Below are positions 43,432-50,360 of a stretch of DNA of 64,000 nucleotides, piece after piece; within the stretch, counting starts at the first letter, position 1, and each line of letters begins with the position of its first letter. The notes under the pieces are model-generated. The model saw nothing but the letters and a program-made list of their open reading frames with translations. It ran no database searches and had not been told where the DNA came from. Where the stretch lies: contig JAXLUI010000001.1 of the NCBI GenBank assembly GCA_046329585.1, positions 248,001-312,000 of the forward strand, read 5' to 3'. The translations under genes were made by a program, and so were the position numbers. The DNA is from DLKC01 sp002478885 (lineage in GTDB: Bacteria; Bacteroidota; Bacteroidia; Chitinophagales; Chitinophagaceae).

Positions 43432-43473
43432 AGCACATTATACAGTTGGGAACATAACAATACAAAAACAGAC

Positions 43474-46062
43474 ATGGCAAAAAATTTATTGATAGTAGAG
43501 TCTCCGGCGAAGGCAAAGACGATTGAAAAAATATTGGGCGGAGACTTTACCGTTAAGAGTTGCTACGGACATATACGTGATCTTGAAAAGGATGACATGG
43601 GCATTGATGTCAACAATAATTACCTGCCCCGTTACAAGGTTCCTTCTGATAAAGAAAAGCTGGTGAATGAATTGAGACAACTTACCAGGAAGTCTGACGA
43701 AGTATGGCTTGCGACGGATGAGGACCGCGAGGGGGAAGCCATCAGCTGGCATTTATGCGAAGTGCTTGGCCTTGATCCTGCGACCACCAAACGTATCGTG
43801 TTTCATGAAATTACAAAGCCGGCCATTAAGGCTGCGGTGAACAAACCGCGCACCGTTGACATGAACCTCGTGAACGCGCAACAGGCGCGGCGCGTGGTAG
43901 ACAGGATCGTGGGTTTTGAGTTGAGCCCGGTGCTGTGGCGCAAGATGAGCATGGGGAATTCTTTGAGTGCAGGCCGTGTGCAGAGCGTTGCGGTAAGGTT
44001 GATCGCTGAAAGAGAAAGAGAGATCAATGCCTTTACCGCGGTGAGCAGTTTTAAGATCGAGGCATTTTTTGCGGCTAATGATATTAACGGCAAACCGGTG
44101 ACCTTTAAAGCGGAAGCCGCGAAGCAAAATGATGCTGTAAGTGCCGAAGCTTTCTTAAAAAGTTGTATTGGTGCAAACTATAAAGTAAAAGATGTGCAGG
44201 TAAAACCTGCCAAAAGATCGCCTGCTGCACCTTTTACCACTTCTACCCTGCAACAGGAAGCGAGCCGCAAGCTTGGATATGGAGTAAGCAAAACCATGTT
44301 GCTTGCACAAAAATTATATGAAAGCGGTTACATAACCTATATGCGTACTGACAGTGTGAACCTGAGCGAAACCGCGATGGGCGAAATATCGGCGCAAATA
44401 ACAAGTCAGTATGGACCACGTTACCTGCAGCCCCGCAAATACAAAAACAAAAACGAAAGCGCACAGGAAGCGCATGAAGCCATCAGGCCGACCTATATGC
44501 AGCATGCAAGTGTTGACGATACTGATGCCAGGCGCTTGTACGAGCTGATCTGGAAGAGAACAATGGCTTCGCAGATGAGCGACGCGGAATTTGAAAAGAC
44601 CATTGCGCGTATCGACATTTCTACCAACAGGGCTGAACTTACCGCACAGGGTGAGGTGATGAAATTTGATGGCTTTCTAAAAGCCTATACAGAAGACCGG
44701 GATGACGATGAGGTTGGCGATGAAGAAAGCACGGACAGCATGTTACCGCCGCTTGCTGCCGGGCAGGCATTAACGTTCCGTGACATGAAAGCCACCGAAC
44801 GTTTTTCAAAAGCTGCACCGAGATATACAGAAGCATCGCTGGTGAAAAAGATGGAGGAGCTCGGCATCGGCAGGCCTTCTACCTATGCGCCAACGATCTC
44901 TACCATTCTTAAGAGAGGTTACGTGGAAAAACGCGATAAGGAAGGCGTAAAAAGGTCGATCAGGGTGCTGGTGCTGAATAACAGCAATGAGATCAGTAAA
45001 GAAACACTGCAGGAAAATACCGGTGCTGAAAAGTCAAAGTTATTCCCGACGGATCTCGGCCTGGTGGTGACAGATTTTCTTAACCAGTATTTTAATGATG
45101 TAATGGACTATGGCTTCACCGCCAAAATAGAAGAAGAGTTTGACGAAATAGCCGGTGGCAAGAAACTGTGGACCAAAATGGTCGACGGCTTTTATAAGCC
45201 CTTCAAAGGTGATATCGATAAAACGATGGAAAAGGCGGAGCGCATCAAAGGCGAAAGAGAGCTGGGTGTGGAAGCCGGTACCGGTAAGAAGGTGGTTGCA
45301 AGAATGGGGCGTTTTGGACCGATGGTGCAAATCGGTGATGTAAATGACGAAGAGAAACCCCGCTTTGCCAAACTAAAATCTACGCAAAGTATTGAGACCA
45401 TCACCTATGATGAAGCGATGGATCTATTCCGGTTGCCGTTAACCCTGGGCGAATACGAAGGCAAAGAAGTTTCGGTTAATGCCGGACGTTACGGGCCATA
45501 TATCAAATGGGGTGAAGATTTTATTTCCATACCGCGTAGTGAAGACCCATCCTCTGTTGAACTGGAACGCGCCATTGTGCTTATTAAAGAGAAACAAACG
45601 GCGGACGCCCCGATTGCGGAATATGAAGGCAAACCGGTAACAAAGGGCAAAGGCCGTTTCGGGCCGTTCATTAAGTGGGGCGATCTTTTCATCAATGTCC
45701 CGAGGGCCTATAATTTTGATCATCTTACCCAAAAAGACTGCGAAGAACTTATTGAGAAAAAGATTGAAAAAGAAGGCAACCGCTATATACAGCAATGGCC
45801 CACTGAAAAGATATCGATTGAGAATGGCAGATGGGGCCCATTCCTGCGTTTCGGCAAGAAAATGCTAAAGCTCAGCCGCAAGAAAAACAATGATAAATAC
45901 AGCGCCGAAGAACTCTCCACGGTTTCGCTGGCCGAAGTAAAACAGATGATTGAGGAGCAGGTGCCCGATGCCTTTGTAAAAAAAGCGGCCAAGAAAACCG
46001 CGGCACCCAAAAAAGCGCCAACAAAAAAGGCAGCGACCAAAAAAAGCGCTAAGAAAAAATAG
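43474..46062 (+). CDS. topA: DNA topoisomerase I
   Basis: 862 residues. It opens MAKNLLIVESPAKAKTIEKI, the Toprim N-terminus with the catalytic Glu, and an EDREGEAISWHL motif near 79-90 (DxD in DEDREGE). The active-site tyrosine is in YITYMRTDSVNLSE (about residue 289). No Cys-rich zinc fingers are present. Instead the C-terminus has four GR(F/Y/W)GP repeats (ARMGRFGPMV, AGRYGPYIKWG, KGRFGPFIKWG, NGRWGPFLRFG) and a Lys/Ala-rich tail (KKAAKKTAAPKKAPTKKA). Relaxes negatively supercoiled DNA. ATG 43474 fits the family start; the longer frame from 43423 has no conserved start. Confidence 0.96.
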   Translation: MAKNLLIVESPAKAKTIEKILGGDFTVKSCYGHIRDLEKDDMGIDVNNNYLPRYKVPSDKEKLVNELRQLTRKSDEVWLATDEDREGEAISWHLCEVLGLDPATTKRIVFHEITKPAIKAAVNKPRTVDMNLVNAQQARRVVDRIVGFELSPVLWRKMSMGNSLSAGRVQSVAVRLIAEREREINAFTAVSSFKIEAFFAANDINGKPVTFKAEAAKQNDAVSAEAFLKSCIGANYKVKDVQVKPAKRSPAAPFTTSTLQQEASRKLGYGVSKTMLLAQKLYESGYITYMRTDSVNLSETAMGEISAQITSQYGPRYLQPRKYKNKNESAQEAHEAIRPTYMQHASVDDTDARRLYELIWKRTMASQMSDAEFEKTIARIDISTNRAELTAQGEVMKFDGFLKAYTEDRDDDEVGDEESTDSMLPPLAAGQALTFRDMKATERFSKAAPRYTEASLVKKMEELGIGRPSTYAPTISTILKRGYVEKRDKEGVKRSIRVLVLNNSNEISKETLQENTGAEKSKLFPTDLGLVVTDFLNQYFNDVMDYGFTAKIEEEFDEIAGGKKLWTKMVDGFYKPFKGDIDKTMEKAERIKGERELGVEAGTGKKVVARMGRFGPMVQIGDVNDEEKPRFAKLKSTQSIETITYDEAMDLFRLPLTLGEYEGKEVSVNAGRYGPYIKWGEDFISIPRSEDPSSVELERAIVLIKEKQTADAPIAEYEGKPVTKGKGRFGPFIKWGDLFINVPRAYNFDHLTQKDCEELIEKKIEKEGNRYIQQWPTEKISIENGRWGPFLRFGKKMLKLSRKKNNDKYSAEELSTVSLAEVKQMIEEQVPDAFVKKAAKKTAAPKKAPTKKAATKKSAKKK

Positions 46063-46094
46063 ATGGTATTATCATTTATTTAGAAATTCAGGTG

Positions 46095-46125
46095 TTGTTC
46101 ATACACTATTAGTCCACTAAATTTG
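46095..46125 (+). promoter_or_regulatory. Promoter of cysE with a TTAGT-ACTAA operator
   Basis: TAAATTTG at 46118-46125 is a perfect TAnnTTTG -7 box; TTG at 46095-46097 lies 20 bases upstream as a possible -33. The inverted repeat TTAGT-CC-ACTAA (46109-46120) overlaps the -7 box, where a repressor would block RNA polymerase. The regulator, possibly an Rrf2-type protein, is a guess. Confidence 0.6.
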
Positions 46126-46142
46126 TCGTCAAATAAAAAAAC

Positions 46143-46181
46143 ATGTTACTCCTGGTTAATTGTTGTTGTAGTTTACATTGA
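46143..46181 (+). CDS. Twelve-codon leader peptide with three consecutive Cys codons
   Basis: Reading from ATG 46143 to TGA 46179-46181 gives MLLLVNCCCSLH. The three Cys codons are TGT TGT TGT at 46161-46169, a striking density for twelve codons. The expected transcription start lies about 11 bases upstream. The next structures (46186-46225 and 46221-46250) are mutually exclusive hairpins before cysE. The layout matches leader-peptide attenuators such as those of trp and his operons. Cys-rich leader frames are known in mycobacteria, but I recall no description in Bacteroidota. Translation is unproven; the case rests on position, codon content and structure. Confidence 0.6.
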   Translation: MLLLVNCCCSLH

Positions 46182-46185
46182 AGAC

Positions 46186-46225
46186 AGGGGAACCCATGAC
46201 CATCATTAATATGAATCATGCCCTT
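46186..46225 (+). promoter_or_regulatory. Candidate antiterminator upstream of cysE
   Basis: AGGGG (46186-46190) and CATGA (46195-46199) pair with CCCTT (46221-46225) and TCATG (46216-46220), giving two 5-bp helices separated by a 4-base bulge. The pairing consumes the left arm of the terminator that follows. Confidence 0.5.
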
Positions 46226-46250
46226 CTCTTACAGGAAGGGTTTACTTTTT
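46221..46250 (+). terminator. Candidate attenuator terminator upstream of cysE
   Basis: CCCTTC (46221-46226) pairs with GAAGGG (46235-46240), followed by TTTACTTTTT. The short stem makes it weak, as expected for a regulated terminator. Confidence 0.5.
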
Positions 46251-46262
46251 AACAAGCCAATA

Positions 46263-47072
46263 ATGCAATACCCGGGTTATATTTTAAGCAACCATTTGCC
46301 AGCAGTTAAAGCCATTCATGCTTTTACCGAGGAACTTATCAACTATCTTTTTCCGGTGACAGACGATCCGGAGATGTTCCTTGAGCATCACGAAAGCGAA
46401 TTGTATAAACTCACTGAACATTTTGCAGCATTGCTGAATTCTGTAGATACGCCGGGCAAACTTGACAAAGAAAGCATCAGCAGCAAATTTTTCGCGTCAC
46501 TTGGATCGGTAAAGGACCTGCTGATAAAAGATGCGCAGCTCATTCTCGATTTTGACCCGGCGGCATCTTCCTTTGAAGAGGTGATACTCACCTACCCTGG
46601 CTTTTACGCGATACTGGTGCACCGGCTTGCGCATATCATGTATCTCGCAAAGATTCCGCTGATACCGCGTTTTATGAGCGAGTATGCCCATAGCAAAACA
46701 GGTATTGATATTAACCCCGGTGCAACCATTGGCAGCCCTTTCTTTATCGATCACGGCACCGGCGTGGTTATCGGGGAGACGGCGGTTATCGGTAACAATG
46801 TAAAAATTTACCAGGGTGTAACGCTCGGTGCTATTGCCGTGCGCAAAGACGATGCTCTAACCAAGCGCCACCCCACTATCGAAGACAACGTGATTATTTA
46901 CGCGGGCAGTACCATACTCGGTGGTAATACCACTATTGGCCACGACAGTATTATCGGTGGCAATACCTGGCTTACACAAAGTGTGCCTCCATTCAGCGTA
47001 GTGTATCATAAAAATCAAACGATCGTAAATGACCGTAAGGATTATGAAGAACCGCTGAACTTTATTATTTAG
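46263..47072 (+). CDS. cysE: Serine O-acetyltransferase (EpsC/CysE type)
   Basis: 269 residues. The N-terminal helical domain (about 1-140) is followed by a left-handed beta-helix of hexapeptide repeats (about 145-250: DINPGATIGSPFFIDHGTGV, VIGETAVIGNNVKIYQGVTLGA, IEDNVIIYAGSTILGGNTTI). His in IDHGTG and the HxxxHP region are the acetyl-CoA-binding and active-site elements of CysE. Makes O-acetylserine for cysteine synthesis. I chose ATG 46263 (MQYPGYILSNHLPAVKAIHA) since the leader hairpins end before it; the in-frame ATG 46218 would place the terminator inside the gene. cysK follows after 247 bases. Confidence 0.9.
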   Translation: MQYPGYILSNHLPAVKAIHAFTEELINYLFPVTDDPEMFLEHHESELYKLTEHFAALLNSVDTPGKLDKESISSKFFASLGSVKDLLIKDAQLILDFDPAASSFEEVILTYPGFYAILVHRLAHIMYLAKIPLIPRFMSEYAHSKTGIDINPGATIGSPFFIDHGTGVVIGETAVIGNNVKIYQGVTLGAIAVRKDDALTKRHPTIEDNVIIYAGSTILGGNTTIGHDSIIGGNTWLTQSVPPFSVVYHKNQTIVNDRKDYEEPLNFII

Positions 47073-47171
47073 TTCTTTTTTACCTGGCCAACCGTTTATT
47101 GGATTTTTACTGTTTTGCAATAGTGCAGTTTTGCATACCATCATCGTGAAGCAGAACATTTGCAGCTGATT

Positions 47172-47238
47172 TGACAGGAAGAGAACGGAACGCTGAAGTG
47201 AGTGACACAACGAAGTTCAATAGCCTTTCAACTGCCAG
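47172..47238 (-). repeat. Dispersed ~70-bp element, copy O (variant core)
   Basis: Minus-strand copy with variant core GAGTGACACAA at 47200-47210, an intact ACGCTGAAGT arm and box TGCCAG (47233-47238) at 22 bases. It lies between cysE and cysK. Confidence 0.75.
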
Positions 47239-47319
47239 GACCAAAAAATATATAATCGCTGATACATAACAGAACTCATTGCTCAAACTGACAAAACAAA
47301 AACAATTAAACCAAAAAAA

Positions 47320-48234
47320 ATGAGAGCAAACAACATTTTAGAAACGATCGGCAACACCCCACATGTAAAAATAAACCGCCTGTACCCGGCAAATATTGAA
47401 GTATGGAGCAAACTTGAAAGAGCCAATCCCGGTGGAAGTATTAAAGACCGCATTGCCCTTGCGATGGTAGAAGATGCAGAACAGAAAGGCCTGTTGAAAA
47501 AGGACAGCGTTATTATTGAGCCAACATCGGGCAACACGGGCATCGGGCTTGCGATGGTGGCGGCAGTTAAGGGTTATAAACTGGTGCTGGTAATGCCTGA
47601 AAGCATGAGCATTGAACGCAGGAGGTTAATGAGTGTTTATGGTGCAGGCTTTGAACTTACGCCAAGAGAAAAAGGCATGAAAGGCGCTATAGAAAAAGCA
47701 AAAGAATTACTGGCAACCACACCGGGTTCGTGGATGCCGCAACAATTCGATAACAGCGCCAACATTGACGTGCATGTACGTACCACGGCACAGGAAATTC
47801 TAAATGATTTCCAGGAAGGGATCGATTTCCTGATAACAGGTGTTGGTACCGGCGGGCATATTACCGGCGTTGGAGAAGTGCTAAAAAAACAATTCCCCGG
47901 GCTAAAGGTGTTTGCTGTTGAGCCGGAGCTGTCTCCCGTTATCAGCGGCGGAGCGCCCGGTCCCCACCCGATACAAGGTATCGGCGCGGGTTTTATTCCG
48001 AATAACCTACATACGAGTGTACTTGACGGGACGATACAGGTTTCCAAAGAAGAAGCGTTTGAATATGCACAACGTGCCGCAAAGGAAGAAGGAATATTCC
48101 AGGGAATTTCCAGCGGTGCCACCATGGCAGCGGTAGCCAAAAAACTGGCAGATATTCCTGCCGGCAGCCGCGTACTGATTTTTAACTATGATACCGGTGA
48201 AAGATACTTAAGTATTGATGGGCTGTTTGCTTAA
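47320..48234 (+). CDS. cysK: Cysteine synthase A (O-acetylserine sulfhydrylase)
   Basis: 304 residues. PLP-enzyme features of fold type II: Lys42 in NPGGSIKDRIA forms the Schiff base, PTSGNTG at 68-74 binds the substrate carboxylate, and GVGTGGHITGVG (about 172-183) is the phosphate-binding loop. The protein converts O-acetylserine and sulfide to cysteine; it completes the two-step pathway with cysE upstream. The length fits CysK. A terminator follows at 48262-48289. Confidence 0.95.
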   Translation: MRANNILETIGNTPHVKINRLYPANIEVWSKLERANPGGSIKDRIALAMVEDAEQKGLLKKDSVIIEPTSGNTGIGLAMVAAVKGYKLVLVMPESMSIERRRLMSVYGAGFELTPREKGMKGAIEKAKELLATTPGSWMPQQFDNSANIDVHVRTTAQEILNDFQEGIDFLITGVGTGGHITGVGEVLKKQFPGLKVFAVEPELSPVISGGAPGPHPIQGIGAGFIPNNLHTSVLDGTIQVSKEEAFEYAQRAAKEEGIFQGISSGATMAAVAKKLADIPAGSRVLIFNYDTGERYLSIDGLFA

Positions 48235-48261
48235 CCAACACCCGCGATTGTGTTGCCTGGT

Positions 48262-48289
48262 AAAACCTTCTTAAATGAAGGTTTTTTTA
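48262..48289 (+). terminator. Rho-independent terminator after cysK
   Basis: AAAACCTTC (48262-48270) pairs with GAAGGTTTT (48277-48285), followed by a T-run. Confidence 0.8.
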
Positions 48290-48391
48290 TTTGCAGTATT
48301 TGCTGTTTCAAACATCCATCAAGACAACTCATTCACGCTGCGATTGTATGCTTTTTAGTTCCGGGATATTTTCGTTTCAAAAGATTCCTCT

Positions 48392-48982
48392 ATGAAACCG
48401 ATGATACAAATTTTGCTGCTGGCGCTGTTGGCATCCTGCGGGAAAATACCTGTGAGCCCGGTAAACCCCGGGCCTGTACCGCAGCCCGGTCTGCAATACA
48501 TCAATCTAAACGATGCAATCGTTAAACCCGGCAATAACCAGTTGCTGGACATTGATGGCGACGGGGTAAGAGACCTCAACTTCAAAGTTTACCTTGTTGG
48601 CGATCCTATACTTAAACGCGACAGGTATTTTTATGCGGTGTCATCATTTGAAAACAGCAGGCTGCTTGCGGCAGGAGAAAATGAATCCCCCGTAATGGAG
48701 AAGGAAGACCTGATACCAGTAAAAAACCTGCCCGATTTCGAGTGGTATTTGGTAGCAGAAGTTAATCTTGTTCAAAAGGTGATTGAAATAAACAGGGCTC
48801 CTTACTGGATGGGGTCATGGGTAAATGCCATCGACAGTTATCTCGCATTCCAGTTAGTAAAAGGCCCATCCGTCTTTAATGGCTGGATTCAATTGAGCTT
48901 TGACAAAGCCAATGAGCAGATTGTTCTGCATCACGCAGCTTTTTCTTTACAACCAGGCGTGGATATAAAAGCGGGATTGTAA
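48392..48982 (+). CDS. Lipoprotein with a DxDGDG calcium-loop-like motif
   Basis: 196 residues with a lipoprotein signal peptide: LLLALLASC gives a lipobox with Cys16. Then a Pro-rich linker (PVSPVNPGPVPQPG), and LLDIDGDGVRDLNF near 50-63, an EF-hand/dockerin-type calcium loop of D-x-D-G-D-G. The remaining 130 residues are beta-rich with IDSYLAFQLV and FNGWIQL, and no recognised family. It is likely attached to the membrane. It lies between cysK and an MFS transporter on the opposite strand (3 bases between stops). Function unknown. Confidence 0.8.
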   Translation: MKPMIQILLLALLASCGKIPVSPVNPGPVPQPGLQYINLNDAIVKPGNNQLLDIDGDGVRDLNFKVYLVGDPILKRDRYFYAVSSFENSRLLAAGENESPVMEKEDLIPVKNLPDFEWYLVAEVNLVQKVIEINRAPYWMGSWVNAIDSYLAFQLVKGPSVFNGWIQLSFDKANEQIVLHHAAFSLQPGVDIKAGL

Positions 48983-48985
48983 AAG

Positions 48986-50149
48986 CTATACGGCTCCTGC
49001 TACCAGCCGTGTTGCCCTTCCGGCCATGAGTGTTGTGCCAAAACCGAGGGCTGCCATAATCGCGAAAGACCATCGCAGATCGAAAGCCTGTGCTATATAC
49101 CCAATCAGCGGCGGGCCAAACAAAAAACCGATGAATCCCACGGTCGATACCGCTGCGATCGCCATACCCGCGGGCATTGTTTTGCTTTTCCCGGCCAGGC
49201 CGTATGCCAGCGGCACGACAGATGAAACGCCGAAACCTGTGAGCAAAAAGCCCAGCGCCGCCGTAAAAAACTGCGGTAATATTACGGCAAGCAACAGACC
49301 GGCCGTTATAAGGCAGCCAGCTACCCGAAACACGTTCTTAACACCAAATCTCGTAACCATATTATCGGCAAAAAAGCGGCCCGTAGCCATGGTAGCCATA
49401 AAAGTAGTGTAGCCAACGGTTACATACTGTTCGGGTGCATGCACCACGTCCCTGAAGTAAATGCCGCTCCAATCAAACATACAGCCTTCGCAGGCCATGC
49501 AGCAAAAGGAAAGTATACCTAAGTTTAGTAAGGACCTGTCGGGCCAGCTAAAGCCTGATTTACCCGAACCGGAACGCAGGTCATTTTTGAGCGCGCTTTT
49601 GACAAACAAAAAAACGATCGCCATTATAAGTACCGAAACATACACAAAATGCGCAAGTGGTGAAATGTGTTGCGAAACCATAAATGTGCCTATCGCGGCG
49701 CCGGTAAAACCCGCGAGGCTCCATAGTCCGTGAAAAGATGCCATGATGGACCTTTGGTATAATGCTTCCACTCCCACCGCCTGCGTGTTTATCGAAATGT
49801 TCATGAGGTTGCCCGCCATACCAAATAAAAACAACAATGCCGCCAGTTCCCACACGTGATCAACGCCGCCTATGAGGCAAAGAACGGCTGTGTAGATAAT
49901 TGAGCCGATCAGCAGGCATATGCGGCTGCCAAGTCGCGTAACCATTACACCGGCGACCGGCAGGCAAACCATCGAGCCTACGGGCGACGCAAATAAAACG
50001 GTTCCCAGTTCAGCCTGGTTCAAACCAAGATGGTGCTGAATGTCAGGTATTCTCGCAGCCCAAGTTGCAAAACAAAGACCCGAAACAAAAAAGAAATTAC
50101 TGACTGCTATGCGCGCCACACGTGGTTTAGGTAGACTGCTTGCCAACAT
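48986..50149 (-). CDS. MFS transporter
   Basis: 387 residues with about twelve hydrophobic segments. It lacks a clear GxxxDR signature but has the typical MVTRLGSRICL loop between helices 2 and 3, and helix 1 has SNFFFVSGLCFATWAARIPD, which is like the YbjJ/fucose-permease-related branch of MFS. Substrate unknown. A TATCTTTG box (minus strand, 50154-50161) lies only 4 bases from its ATG, so either the message is nearly leaderless or the start is farther in. It is divergent from aspS and shares that region with element copy P. Confidence 0.87.
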   Translation of the reverse strand: MLASSLPKPRVARIAVSNFFFVSGLCFATWAARIPDIQHHLGLNQAELGTVLFASPVGSMVCLPVAGVMVTRLGSRICLLIGSIIYTAVLCLIGGVDHVWELAALLFLFGMAGNLMNISINTQAVGVEALYQRSIMASFHGLWSLAGFTGAAIGTFMVSQHISPLAHFVYVSVLIMAIVFLFVKSALKNDLRSGSGKSGFSWPDRSLLNLGILSFCCMACEGCMFDWSGIYFRDVVHAPEQYVTVGYTTFMATMATGRFFADNMVTRFGVKNVFRVAGCLITAGLLLAVILPQFFTAALGFLLTGFGVSSVVPLAYGLAGKSKTMPAGMAIAAVSTVGFIGFLFGPPLIGYIAQAFDLRWSFAIMAALGFGTTLMAGRATRLVAGAV

Positions 50150-50189
50150 GCGGCAAAGATATAGTCTTGTATAAATGCAACTATGGCAG

Positions 50190-50222
50190 TTTCCCGAACT
50201 TTCTTCAATCCGCTTATATTTG
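50190..50222 (+). promoter_or_regulatory. Promoter of aspS
   Basis: TATATTTG at 50215-50222 is a perfect TAnnTTTG box; TTTC at 50190-50193 lies 21 bases upstream as a possible -33. The predicted start of transcription is near 50229, placing element copy P inside the aspS 5' untranslated region. Confidence 0.5.
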
Positions 50223-50244
50223 CAGCCCGTTGAAGTTTTTTATG

Positions 50245-50314
50245 GGCCGGGCAAAGAAACATGGTGGAGCTTTTGTTGCGCCGCACACTTCAGCGCTTTG
50301 ATCTTTATTCAGCA
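50245..50314 (+). repeat. Dispersed ~70-bp element, copy P
   Basis: Left box GGCCGGGCA (50245-50253), core TTGCGCCGCAC (50276-50286), right box AGCA (50311-50314). It lies between the predicted aspS promoter and the aspS start codon. Confidence 0.8.
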
Positions 50315-50360
50315 AAACCATTTTTTATCAACTAAATTTTCCCTTCGGGGATGGGCATTT

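Larger units (their letters stand above)
43068..43473. other. Gene-free stretch upstream of topA
   Basis: Holds dispersed element copy M (43090-43157) and copy N of the second family (43379-43431). A TACAGTTG string near 43442 only weakly fits the Bacteroidota -7 box. No gene was found. Confidence 0.65.

Noticed and set aside
46196..46252. Second short frame (18 codons) before cysE, MTIINMNHALLLQEGFTF
   Set aside because: It overlaps the hairpins and has no diagnostic content; it may be translated but I cannot support it as a gene.
49984..49992. GCGACGCAA string inside the MFS gene
   Set aside because: Coding sequence without the arms or boxes; a chance match.
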